Below the pieces are notes generated by a model. It had not been told where the DNA came from, made no database searches, and saw nothing but the letters and a program-made list of their open reading frames with translations. A stretch of 64,000 bases of DNA from Hymenolepis diminuta (Eukaryota; Platyhelminthes; Cestoda; Cyclophyllidea; Hymenolepididae), in contig CAADRB010000029.1 in assembly GCA_900708905.1 (NCBI GenBank), forward strand, positions 595,924 through 659,923, given 5' to 3'. The position numbers and the translations under genes are program-made. Below, piece by piece: positions 39,191-51,200 of this stretch. Position 1 is the stretch's first letter. Each line of letters starts with the position of its first letter.

Positions 39191-41257
39191 ATGTATTTAA
39201 ATGAAAATAAAGAGAATGTAAACTACTTGCTAACTAGGACAAGGGGTGTTAAAAAATCCGGTGTTTTTATTAAGGTAATTGAAGATTTGTTGCCATAACA
39301 CTATATAGGTTCACAAAGGGCTTCGTGACACCAGAAACGTCATTTCTAATAATGGTAAAACATTGAACTTGGCGTTCATGTTCTGTATGAAATTCGACTT
39401 TTAACTTTCGTTTATTCTAGTGTCTGCTCGCCGTAAATCAATTATTCGCAGCGCTCGACAGAGCTTGACTTTGAAATTTGGGAAGCTTGCGATTGAGAAT
39501 GACGAATACATGGCGTCCGGTACTTCTTCATCCTCTGATAAAACCCCAAGTCGACGTAAGAAACTGGCACATTTGGATTCTGAAAATGTCCCGAGTAGTT
39601 CTTCCGCCTCTGGTTCAAGATCAGTCAGTAGGAGACCGAAAATAAAAATAGAGGTATAATTTTGTGCTCATACTTCATGGTTATATCTTTATATATTATT
39701 TGTAGTATTAATTTCCCTATTTTTAAATTAGCTAGCTAAGGATAACGTAAAGAATATATTTACATATAATTACGATCTTGAAGAACTCCTTTCACGCATT
39801 CGTCGAACGATGAAACCCGATGAAGAGAAAGAGCCATACAAACTCACGTACTTTCTCCGTTATCTTGGAAATGAAATGATTCGTGAAAAGCGTGTAAGTT
39901 ATTAGCGTTCAAGTTTGATATTTGATTCATTGTTTCCGCTTAATCTAATTTATTATTACTTCTTTTAGGATCATTATCGACGCTCTGATTTTTTGGTCAA
40001 TAAACATGTGGAGACACAAACAAGGGATATGCTCAGCACAGTTGCTGATTGGATGATCGGTCTATTTGAATTGTTTCCCCTTACTCAATATGTTATTCAC
40101 TTGGCTTGGGATATCTTCCTCTGCTACTTGGAAGCAGTGAAATCGGAAAGGAAATTCGATATTGCCTATAACGAGCGGGAAGCAGCAGCCAAAATTCCCA
40201 GGTAATAATCCACTTTTAGTGTAGCTTTTTTCAGATTTTGTGAATGACACTTATTTAATTTATGTCTAGAAACTGGCTTTCCAATAGTGCGAAAATTGCG
40301 GTTCAGACAGCTATCAAATTGGCCGATATGGATCCACAAATTATTGATCACGAACATGATAACAGCAATTTGTGCGGGGAATTGAATTTCTACACATATA
40401 TGGCCGAAGAAAAGGCTTTTCTGTCAACTATCAAGTTTAATTTTCTCTGGCCCAGTGATGTTGTCTTTCTCGATGAGTTTCTGGAGGTTTGTTTTGGTTG
40501 GCTTGTTTCCCCGATATCACGTTAAGTGGAACCTTGATTTATTTGTCTTTTTGTCTCCATCCCTTCAAGGTGCTGGATTCACGGAATAAGAAGCTGAAAA
40601 AGATGTGCAGCTTTCTCCTAGACGTGGGAATGCATAATCATGAGCTAAGTCTTTCGAAAGCCTCTAAAAAGGCTGCAGCTGTGCTTTGGTTAGGCCGATG
40701 TGTTCTCAATAATCCCACTTACAGAACCTGGCGAGCTCAACCCAAAATCTCCACGGTGCTTGATCTTTTTGATTCGAACCCGGATTTCTACGAGTCTCTG
40801 ATAGCTTCAGAGTAAGTCGGTTTATTTTTTTTACTTCATTATCACACTACTTTATTGATCCTAATGTCTGGATCATCCTTTTTTCAGCTCTAAAGAATTG
40901 GAGAAGACCTTACCAGCCAAGCAATTGGAACTCATCAATAGTATGAAAGATTTGCGTAAATTGGAAGGGGACTTGAAACCCCTTTGGTCCCCCTTATTGG
41001 AGATTATCACAACTTACTCTGAAAGTGAGATTATCCCCATGGCCCTTAAATACCACAAGCAAGCTTTTTGGCAATTAGCTGAGACTATAAAATATAGAGA
41101 ATTAGTGCTAAAACGGAAGATAATTGTGCGTTCCCTAGAGGAGACGCTCAAATTTCCGGTTGAACTCAAACGTGCTCCAACCGTTACTAAAAGACCAGTG
41201 TCAAATTGCCAACATACTCTGCGGTGGAGTGTCTTTAGTCGGCACAGATCATTGTAA
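39191..41257 (+). CDS. Divergent A/B-type mitotic cyclin, seven exons
   Basis: Exons 2-7 are 39421-39653, 39732-39893, 39969-40201, 40270-40486, 40570-40811 and 40888-41257; all phases join, giving 485 codons. A likely first exon starts at ATG 39191 (MYLNENKENVNYLLTRTRG, with a KEN degron-type tripeptide). Its best donor (AAG/GTAATT after 39274) is out of phase with exon 2, so that junction is unresolved. The N-terminal cyclin box runs from SRIRRTMKPDEEKEPY through FLVNKHVETQTRDMLSTVADW (cyclin A/B: MRAILVDWL), IPRNWLSNSAKIAVQTAIKLA and YMAEEKAFLSTIKFNF. The lysine of AIKLA and a glutamate of EEKAF align with the Lys/Glu pair that contacts CDK. The C-terminal cyclin box includes LSKASKKAAAVLWLGRCVL. 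The family activates CDK1/2 for mitotic entry. Sequence divergence is high. A GTAAGT at 41254 overlaps the stop and could permit another terminal exon. Confidence 0.8.
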
Positions 41258-43370
41258 GTTTCCCAAATTTTCCTTTCCGTATATAAAGATAGTATGCCAG
41301 TATCTCAATAAATGCATCTTGAGCAAAGGTTACTGGTATTTTCTGATTAAGGTAGACGTAAACTTCACCCTTCATTAATGATGGAGTATCTCCGTTTACC
41401 TTCTATTTTGTTCTTCATCTATCAAGATAATTTCTAAATCAATGAAAAAAAACCTTCCGAGTTCTCTGAGTGAACTGTTAAAATTACCCAGCCTGGGTAG
41501 ATGGGAGGTATCTTGGAGCCGCTCTAATGAGAAGCTCACATCTTACTACTCATCATTGACCAGAGTTAATCAGTGCGGTTGGCCATCTACATCATTGGAT
41601 TTACATCGATCTCATGACAAACGTGCAAGATAACCACTACTTCTCCGGCATATACAGTGAAAGGAAATTGTTTTCTAACACTTTTCTTAATTAGAAGGGA
41701 GGAGTTCCGTTTTCTATTTTTCGATCATTGGACCAAGAACCAGTGATCTCTAACACTCGCTACCAATTTGGATATCCATTAGCAAAATCTAAACCTACAG
41801 GCTGATCGAGAGATAACTCTCTACAACTCTACAGAGGCTTTACTTTTCAAGAATATGCAAATTACCGGTACACTGACTTTTGGAATTCAGTCTTTTGGGT
41901 GCAAAGATAGTGGTGGATCATTAAAGAAGTGTAAACTCGGATGGATGTAAATATTGCCAGAAATTGAAGTCTCCAGATTCTATGATGGAGTCCTGAGTGT
42001 TTTACTAAACTGTGCCTTGAATTTCGATTTAAACCACATGTTACGGATGCCCTTCTTGTGTCCCTTCTAATAAAAAGAAACCGTATAATATCTAAATTAT
42101 TTGATTTTTAAAATGATAAGTTGTTTCCCAATCTCCCTCTATATCAGGTGATGGGACAGTCACTTCACTCAAAGTATATCCTTGTTTGTACTTTTAACCT
42201 CATTCAAATTACTGGATATTTTTGTGCAGTCCCTTATGAGGGTACTGCCAAATAAAATCAACATGAATCCTTTCAATGCGTATTGATTAATCTCTACCTT
42301 TTGTATGTATTTTAGGACTGGTTATGACGTCCCAACAGAATACCTACTTGGGTCTTTGAAATATTTAGTCCCTAATTATCCCCTTGTTGAATGTCCACCT
42401 TCATGTCAATGTTTTGTATGTAGTAATCTCTTAAGATTTCGCCTTGCATCTCAACCTCACTAGAGAGCTTTCATACTCATTCTAACTTTTTTACTCCTTC
42501 TGTGGTCTCTATAATTTTATACCATTTCTCTCTATATACCCCTCGTTCCCTTTCAATTTGATTATTTCATTTAGGGCGATATATGTGTATGTGCATGTAT
42601 GTATTTAAACTACCCCCAATCTTTCAATGTACTGCCCACCATATTTGATTTTTAAGTCCAATGCATGCAAATTTTTCTGATTAATGATGATTTCCCATCC
42701 TCTTTTCGGATCAACTGATCTCTTGATCCAATCGGCGAAATTCTGATTGTAAATGTAAATCCTGGCGAGCTTTCTTGATAATCCAGATCATCGTCGTGAA
42801 TCTCTGTAATAAAGTGGTACCTACAAAATAAAATATGAATGTGATCGATTTACTTTTATCTGTTGGTCTTGGATCCTTCGTTAAGTTTACATCTCTCATT
42901 TTTAGGTTATTTGGCAAGGAACCAAGTTAACCTATTGAAAATTAGTAAATCTGTGAAATTGAACGCTCGCTAATGAACTGCTGGGTTATGGGGTTTTGGC
43001 ACAATCTGTCGGTATTCACCGAAATTAAATTCATGCTCTTCCTAATATTGGTTATAGTTGACAATCTTACAATTATAAATCCTGGTAAAAGAGAAACGGA
43101 AAGACTTTTTGAAGATGACTAAACCCTCCAGTTATGACGATTCTCACAGCATCCAAGAAAAGACAAAGTCAACGCTGAAACTAGTAGATATAGTTTCACT
43201 CAATCATGCAATCGTTCTTGACCAAAACATATCTATTTGTGTAGTTTAGCTAAGATGTCAATTAAGAGCTTGAATAGCAGGGTTTATTATTGAGATCGGA
43301 GATTAATAATTTCTATTAAAGAAAATACAAAAAGATTTTTTTAAAATCACAAACAAGACGTTTGGGGGTT
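41258..43370. other. Intergenic region around the methyltransferase-like fragment
   Basis: This holds the 3' flank of the cyclin gene, with AATAAA hexamers near 42065 and 42251 that are far from the stop. A 63-codon frame at 41442-41633 follows an acceptor-like ATCAAG but does not join the cyclin reading frame. Apart from the fragment at 42605-42820 I see nothing assignable. Confidence 0.3.
42605..42820 (-). pseudogene. Fragment resembling mRNA cap guanine-N7 methyltransferase (RNMT), apparently dead
   Basis: After an acceptor-like TTTTGTAG, the minus strand reads VPLYYRDSRR, a TGA stop, then SGLSRKLARIYIYNQNFADW, IKRSV, LHALDLKIKYGGQYIERL and a final TAA. The order resembles the RNMT region HYN...GLE.......RNFNNW.KS followed by the SAM-binding motif LDLGCGKGGDLLKW. 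The glycine-rich loop is replaced (LDLKIKYGG), and there is an in-frame stop near the start. I infer a degenerate copy of a cap methyltransferase gene; the functional gene must lie elsewhere. The match rests on about 60 residues and is from memory of the family, so it could be coincidental. Downstream sequence (42470-42600, minus) shows no clear continuation. Confidence 0.4.
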
Positions 43371-43378
43371 GTATAAAT

Positions 43379-43468
43379 ATGAAACTCATGGTGGATTTTA
43401 CCACAGCGGTTGGTCAAAAGTTTAGTCCCACTTCCATTGTATTCACTGAAGATCGACCAGTGAGCAAG
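43379..43468 (+). other. Candidate short exon, unassigned
   Basis: An ATG-initiated frame of 30 codons (MKLMVDFTTAVGQKFSPTSI and onwards to RPVSK) ends exactly at a donor-like AAG/GTAAAG. A second coding-like stretch follows at about 43708-43838 after TTCTTTGAAG (YGFNQGYEAGKKTYNMKGRS). I recognise neither and cannot join them confidently; they may be exons of an unknown gene or chance. Confidence 0.2.
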
Positions 43469-45165
43469 GTAAAGAATTGATTTCCTTTCTCTGTCTCTTC
43501 TATTATTCTACTTTTAGATGAGCCCAGGTGAATCTGAATTATCTCCTTTTCCCTCACTATATTGGCGTATAGTGAGACATTGGCTTTGTCCGTTTTAGCA
43601 GTTGGCTATGTTGAACCGTCTAGAAATTACTTCCCAACCACCAGTAAGCTAGATAGTGTACACAGCATTATTCTTTGAAGTGAGTTTACACATTTGTTGT
43701 TTCTTTGAAGATCGGCATTCATTTAGTTATGGATTTAATCAAGGATACGAGGCGGGCAAGAAGACTTACAACATGAAAGGGAGAAGCATGCGCAGTTTAA
43801 TGGCAACTTTTCAAGCATTTTATGTGTTCTTTCTTTAGGTGTTATTATCACCCACGCCAAGGCAAAAATGTTATGTCTCATCTTGGGTTAGCAGTTTAAT
43901 AGTGGCTACGAAAGGGATGGGATGGAAGTAGAAATTAAGGTCAGGCCATCGGAAAAGTCTTACTTCTTTTGATTTTTAGATTCGAGTTTTACATACCTAA
44001 CCTCTCCGATAGACCAATTCTTCCTTTTCTACAATCCCAGGGTCAAGATTTGTCCCAGTTTCCTGAGTGAATGTACTGGCGACGATCAGACCTTATTGAT
44101 CTGTTTATTGAATTGAATGGTTGCCATGATATTAGTCAACTAGCACGATCCTAATATAGCAGTGCTCACAAGAGTTCGCTCAGGGTGAATTGCAATAATA
44201 ATCTTTGGTGTAGTTTCTTCCTCCTTCAAGTGAAATATCAAATTATAATGGACTTATTCAAAGAATTAATTACCCTCATTTTTGCCTTGCGGAATTTGGA
44301 AAGGTTATAGATACACTTACATTTAACTGCATTTAAAGGAGCTGTTGGTTGATCAATTTCCTCTCGAAAAAACTAGGTGTATGCGATGTGAGGTCATTTG
44401 AATCCCTCATAACTCTCTAGCCTCTCGTAAAGCCTTGGAAATCATTTATATCTGCTCTAGCCAATATCTTCGTTCCTCGAACGATTCACTTTCACATAAT
44501 GCCCAATTTATCCGTACAAAGCACATGATGAATCGGACAATGTCTACAGTGCGTGTTGGAACTTCTATGAGTCAGAAAATTTTGGCAATTAATTGACGAG
44601 CCTAATCGATGGCCACCGGCAAAATTCATCTAAGCAAGTACAGATACTATTGTTTAATCGATCGCACTGCTAGCTTACTATCGATCGTCGATCAGTTTCA
44701 ATTTTTGTTGGAATAAAACACTAACCGTGGTTTTAAATAACTTCGTCGTTTGATAAATTATGATTTAACCTATCGCCAACTTTTACAAGGACAGAAAGTT
44801 GAAGGATTATCTATTTTACCATGAGAGAAACGCCTAAACACTATTAAAAGATGATTACTTGTTTCAAGCAGTGTTAGAGGTAAACTATTCCCTCCTCAGA
44901 ATTTCCTCTGTTATTCAATTGATACTGAAGAAACTTCTCTTTATTGTTATCCATACATTACCGAAGTGAGGGGAAAGTAGATACTTCTTGGAGCTTAGAT
45001 TCGACGGAGTAGTAGTTAATCTATGTTTTCAAGATTCCATGTGTAATTTTACGAAGGAATTTTTCTGACGTCACTAAGTTAACCCACTTAGGGGACATCA
45101 ACCTTGTTTTCGAATACGAATTGGCACGTTTAATCTTCAGCAAATACTCGCAACCGTTGTAAGGT

Positions 45166-45294
45166 ATGGTCCAGTACGCCACAACTGCTCAGACGCCAGA
45201 GAGAGAAAAGACAGACGTTCAGCGAGAAAAGTCTAGTCTAGTAACCAGACCAGACCATACTTATTTTATTGATGGAATCAATATTGCGCATTCG
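45166..45294 (+). other. Candidate exon or gene fragment with a NYN-like start motif
   Basis: A 43-codon frame from ATG 45166 ends with RPDHTYFIDGINIAHS at a strong donor (TCG/GTGAGT). The core ..FIDGINIAHS resembles the first strand of NYN/PIN-like RNase domains (for example IDGSNVAMS in the ZC3H12 family). A later segment after TTCAAAG at 45869 (IGLEILATWGRAQTAVSELC) might be the following helix, but its phase does not fit and it meets a stop soon after. It is either the remains of a gene or a coincidence. Confidence 0.3.
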
Positions 45295-45299
45295 GTGAG

Positions 45300-48200
45300 T
45301 GGTACAGTATTGTTTCGTCTTTCTATCGACAACCACCGTCATCATCCACTAAATTAAATCCTGATTTTGGAACCAACTTACAACAATTTATTTTCATTTA
45401 AGGATGTCTTCCATACGCCTATTTTATAGCCATGGCAACTAATTACACTTGACCGCTAAGCTGTCATCTTTTCTTGAGACATTCACTGTCACCTTAGTGG
45501 GTAGGTCTAGCGGCCAGTTTGGTTATTTAAATCATGTGATATACTAGACTGTGTCCCACGAGGTATTTATTCATCTTCAGTGTTTAACCTTCTAGCAAAT
45601 AATTGGCTGAATTCGGCTATTAAAGATCTTAAAGATTTCAGTTACGACGAATAGTAGTTCAATACCGAAAATAATTTTATTTCCAATTAGAACAAGGCCT
45701 TGGATTAATAATGTTTTAATTACCCCCTTTTTATGGTTTCCTTAAAGCTTGGTTACATTAGCATTATTAGACAAAACACCTTACGATACTTGAAAATATC
45801 CGTATTTTGTAAAGAGGAGAATGATTTATTGCAGCTATTTTAATCAACTCGCTTTATCTAATTCAAAGGCATAGGCTTGGAAATATTGGCCACTTGGGGG
45901 CGTGCTCAAACAGCTGTAAGTGAGCTTTGTCATCAAGGCCTAAAAGTGCATGGTTAATGTGCGTGCTTGGAAGAATTGGGTGAATTTCACTAGCTCTCAA
46001 GTGTGGGATTTAGGGATATTGGTGAATTGCATGAGTCTCTTTTGAACAGGTATATAATAAACCATTTGAACCAATTATATTTTCAATCTGAGATTTGGAT
46101 AATGGAGATATATTGAGTTTTATCATAGTTTACATAGACATAAAACCTTTATCGGAAATAATATTGTAATTTTCCTAATTTTCCAGAGATTGCGAACAAT
46201 TTTTAATTGGGGAAACCAACTAGAACTGGTTAACATAAAGTCCAAGAAATGATAAAGGGGAGGGGATCAAAAAGATACAGAGAGCACCGTAAGGTATCAA
46301 AGTCTTACTTCACTTTCATTTTGGATTCGGGTTATAAAATATTTACAAACTGGGTAGCTCACGTTCAAAAGTTCAAATTTCATTAAACGTTCCCTGGATT
46401 GCAGCAAGTGCTTAATAATCATTTTTATTTTAATTAGGAAGGGTCGATCTTGCCGCTTCATCTCATTTTTTCTTCAGTGGCTGAGAAGGCAAAATGTTCT
46501 TACGTACAATCCATTATTGAGGTAAGATAGGTGAAAATTTGAAGTTAGTAGAAGTGCTAACTATTGCAATCTATGGTTACTTGATATCCCTAGATTTGTT
46601 AAAAGATAGTAATGGGAAATTGATTGTATAATTAGCTTAATCGGTCTGTTCTTTGAATTGAGTTAATACTGCAGACCTTCAAACAACTGGCTTTTCTGAA
46701 CAGAATACAGCAAGTATCATAGCATTTGAATTCCTATCTTTGCAAAAAATAATTGCATGTATTTTTATGTCTATTTACGTCTTTAATATAATGTGGTTGC
46801 TGAGTTGTTTACGGCTCTGAATTTAAATTTCTATCTCTAACTACAATCAATTTTTAGATTATATTGTTTTATCACCCTCGGCTTACTCTTTTCTCTTGGC
46901 ATCTCTAAACTGCTTCAGAAATCTAACTGTTTCAACGTCAAGCAATTGAGAACTTACGCATAAAACACCTATTGGGAATTGGGTTTACAAGATATGAAGT
47001 ACGCAGGTAACGCAGATCCCCTATTAAGAAGTTGTGAATTCCGATATTCACAACTATGTATTTTTATATAGGTCGTTTACGAAAAACTAGCGAATGTAAA
47101 GACTTCTTTTAGGGGTCTGAGAGGAAAAGACTGACGGATTAAATTCCTCTCCCGTCTTGAAAACATGTTAGTCTTAGATAATATTTTCAAACGTTTATTA
47201 TGAATAGTTACCGAACCATTTCGAGTTTTTTATCTCGATTTCCTAATAAATGAGAGTAAAATGATGATCAGAGACGTCTTGAATACCTATTTCATTTTTT
47301 AACAACTGTGCGCTAATTTAATAAACTACTAAATATTACGCATGTCAGAGAAGAGGACGAAATTAATCAAATTTTGGAGAAAGGGAAGGTGAATTTGATC
47401 GTTAGAATTTAGAATTTTCTCTTATTCATTACTCAGTTCAGACTGAGGAAAATCGTATATTGGACAATCTTTGTTATTTTTCGGAATATACTGAGGTTTT
47501 CCATATGCTGTCTTCAGAAAAATTAATATCATTAATTTTAGTAACTGACGATGAATGTATATAGGTCTTAATGTTAGGATTGAGTTTGATATTCTGATGT
47601 GTAAAGATATAACCATTCTTTTCTTTTGTAAGATTTGAAGCATCTAAGAAAAGGACATTTGAAGTTACTTGAGTTCGTTAAATTAGTAGAGTACTTCATA
47701 AAATTTCAGTCCCCCATCGATTAAATGTTGGAAATCTTTAAAATTGGACCTATTCACTGTGCAACTGATTTTACTACGTTTCACTTTTTTGGTACGAAGT
47801 TCACTGACATTGAGGTTTTTATAGTTAGGGCGATAAATTTGATTGTTTACGTTAGCTTCTTTCCTATAAATGACCTAGAGAACCCCACCTATTCGCAGGT
47901 GGGATTCATCAAACCAGTTAGTGAGTGAGTCCTGGCAGTGTACATTAGAAAAAGAACAATTTTTCATCACCCGACTCGCATATGCTGATACACACACGTG
48001 TCCATGTGTGCAAATGGAGATGAGTCAGTATAACTGGGTGGGAGGTTCCTATGACAATGTTATCTCTCACACTCCGCTTTCCCTTTCTCGCTCGCATCCT
48101 GTTTTTGCCGTTTTTTAACCTGCCACAGAGCCGTGCGTCATACTCACTTCCACGCATTTCGTCAACACATTTTGGATTCGCCGTTCCATCAACAACCAGT

Positions 48201-51200
48201 TGCACACACATTTGGTTCTTATCTTTGGACAGTCCAAGAAAACCCATATGGGCAACTTATTTGCCTTTTTCCCGTTTCCTACAAATATTTATCTATATAT
48301 TCTAAAATAGAGATGACACCTTTATAAATAGTCTGTTTGACGAGAAAATTTTGTCACGTTCCCGTTATAACTGTAATTTGAACAAGGTGATGGATAGCTT
48401 CGGATACTACAATGTAATGAGAAAATGTAATGCGAAACTTTGGGTCTTGAAAGAAAAGGACTTTAAAGTAGATCATAATGTCAGAATTTAGGATGATACT
48501 CTGATATATTAAGATATAGAAACTTTTTTCTTGTGTAGGATGTGAAGCATCTAGGAAAAGAGCTGGTGATTCTTGGACCTAGCATTTCATGGCTTGGGAA
48601 ATTATGTTCAATAGCAGTTGGGTGACTATTGAAATATATGTCTGCTTGCGTGAACCAGGGATAATAATCAATTGTACTTTCTTTTTAGCATATTTACTAT
48701 CCTAATCTGATATCCTAATATCAGACGAAATGTGTTTCAAACGGCAATGTTTAACAGATTGGAAGGTGCCGCCACTCCCATCTTTCGGGTTATAGATATT
48801 TCCGCGACTGCTTAATTATCAAACTCTTAGTAGGCTCAAGACGGTCCGTGAATGATATACATCTTGTTTATTTTAAATTAGAAACTAACTAATTTAAAGG
48901 TAAATAATAGCGTACGTCGAACATGCAAAGTTTAAAATGGTAATTTTTTGATCTCACTAGTGCAAACAAGCTTCCAGTAATGCAGAATTGTAGGACTTCT
49001 ACAAAGTTCCCGAAGTGAAATTTTAATTAATTCTTAAGTTCAGGTAGGAGAGTTTTGTATTTTTAATAAGCAATATAATGGAGTTGGATAAGAGACTGAA
49101 ATGTGTATAATTAAAGATGAACACAAGAATATATTTGTTTAACAAATAAGAAGTTAAGAATCCACAAGCCTAACTTAGTAGTGATCTGAGATAGTAGCTG
49201 AGAGAATCAGAATAGTTTTTCGATTAGTGGAAAACCGATGAGAATGCAGACACCTGTAGGTGTTGGGACCTCATACAGACACATGCAAATGAAAATAGAA
49301 AATCAATGCAAGCACATCCAGGTGTGCAAATGCATATTGAAAATTGCATTAAGAATTTGCATTGTAATAACGTGTTAATGGTAGATAATGTGGTCGGTTA
49401 TTGCCATTACGTAGCGGTTTTCAAACTTACTTTATCCAAAATGGCAGATACGCACTTTGCCACCTCTCAGCATGCATATTTATTAGCCTCACTTTATTAT
49501 ATTGGCGGTTTTAAACTTTACCTTTAATTAATTAAATCTGCTACGATAAGATGAATCCGTCGTAATGTATGCAGACAACTTTTTCTTTCTTCAAGTCATG
49601 CCAAAGTTCTCTTTAATGGATACGTGTCCGTATGTATAGGATGATTGAGGGAAGGCTTATAAATCTTAGCTTATATCCACTAACTGTCCAATGGCTATGA
49701 AGTTGATTGTGGCACCAGCATGCAATCTTATTAAATTGAGCTGCTTCCTTTCTAATCAAGCAAACGAGACTAGGAATATAAAACAATTGATCGAAAACTT
49801 TCCTTCTGACAAAATGACATCTAGTTCGATTTTACCAGTAGCCTTTTTACGCGAGGTGGCCTTTGCAATTTGGCATTAACTGAAATATATCGTCCCTAAA
49901 TACCATAAACCATGATTTCAAGGACAAAATGTGACTAATGACCAAGTGAACTCCAAGGAGTTCTTTGATATTCAGGAAAGAAATCGTAAAATTCCTCTCA
50001 CTTTTCACTTCGATATCTCTTCGGTTATATAATTATTTCTCTGTCCATTGCTGTATTTTCGATCAGATTTGTCCAAAATTATTTTTCTGAGGTAACTTTA
50101 GAAAACAAAACAAAGGATTATTAATCAGAGGCACACACAAAAAACCAGGTTATTCCTTTTCGAATATTTGGTTTCTTTTTTTAATCAGTACCAAAACTGT
50201 CACTGGACATTTTTTGAAATGAAGTGGAAAGGGGGGGGAGGAGATCAAAGCCTCTTTAATGGACGATGAAATAAAAAAATTAAAGCAGAGTCGGTTAGGC
50301 TTTACGGAATCAGCGAAATTTATTGATTTGCCAATGCAAACTGAAAGCGCTCTAAATATTCAAAATATTAAATTAAGAAAAAAAAACGGGGATGTGTGAT
50401 GATGATGAAAAAGGACCTTCGAAAGAGTATATGAAAGAAATGACTAGTTAAAAAGTGTTCGGAGACTTAACCAACTACTTCTATTTTGTGATTTTCCCGA
50501 CCATTAAACTTAAGTGAAAAATCGTAATTCCGCATGTATCCAAATTTTGAAATCCTCTATTGTTAGAGAAAAAATGGTGAACAAATTCAAGATCTTAAGC
50601 TAGATGAGTCATATCGATTGAGGGCAGATTTCTTGAGTAATATGACATCATTATATAGGCGAATGTCCTAATATCCCTAGAGATAAGCACACAAAATATT
50701 TTGGTCTGAAAACTGACTACAGGAAGTCTCTCAGAAATTTACTAGAAAAAAGTTGAGGCAGTTTGTTAGACACCAAATTGACAAAAAGGTTCATAATAAG
50801 CAGGTAAATTAGAGTTAATTTGGAATATTTCATAAGTTTTCCGAAATCTTAAAGCTCAAGCAGTAATAGACTTAATTTGGTTTTAAAGCATGTAACTGAT
50901 ATAATGTGAATCGATCGATAAATGATGAAATTCCGAAGCAAGAGCGTCCGTGCCCAGAACAAGTGTTTTGGTTAGTCATATGTAAGACTGTTAATCTTTA
51001 ATTTTTGTTTGAAATGCCACTTGGTTATAAACTATATCTTTTCTAGCACAAAGCTACGAAATCAGTGCTGCGATCCTCCAAACCGTCTCCTTTCAACTGC
51101 TATTAGAAATACTGGATATTAAAATACGGCGAACAATATAATTTGCCGAGCATAATCCTTTATTACTTCAAAGCCTGAATCCACTTTGATCCCTTCAAGA

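Noticed and set aside
41442..41633. Extra last exon of the cyclin
   Set aside because: The acceptor at 41426 is not in phase with the possible donor at 41254, and the cyclin fold is already complete.
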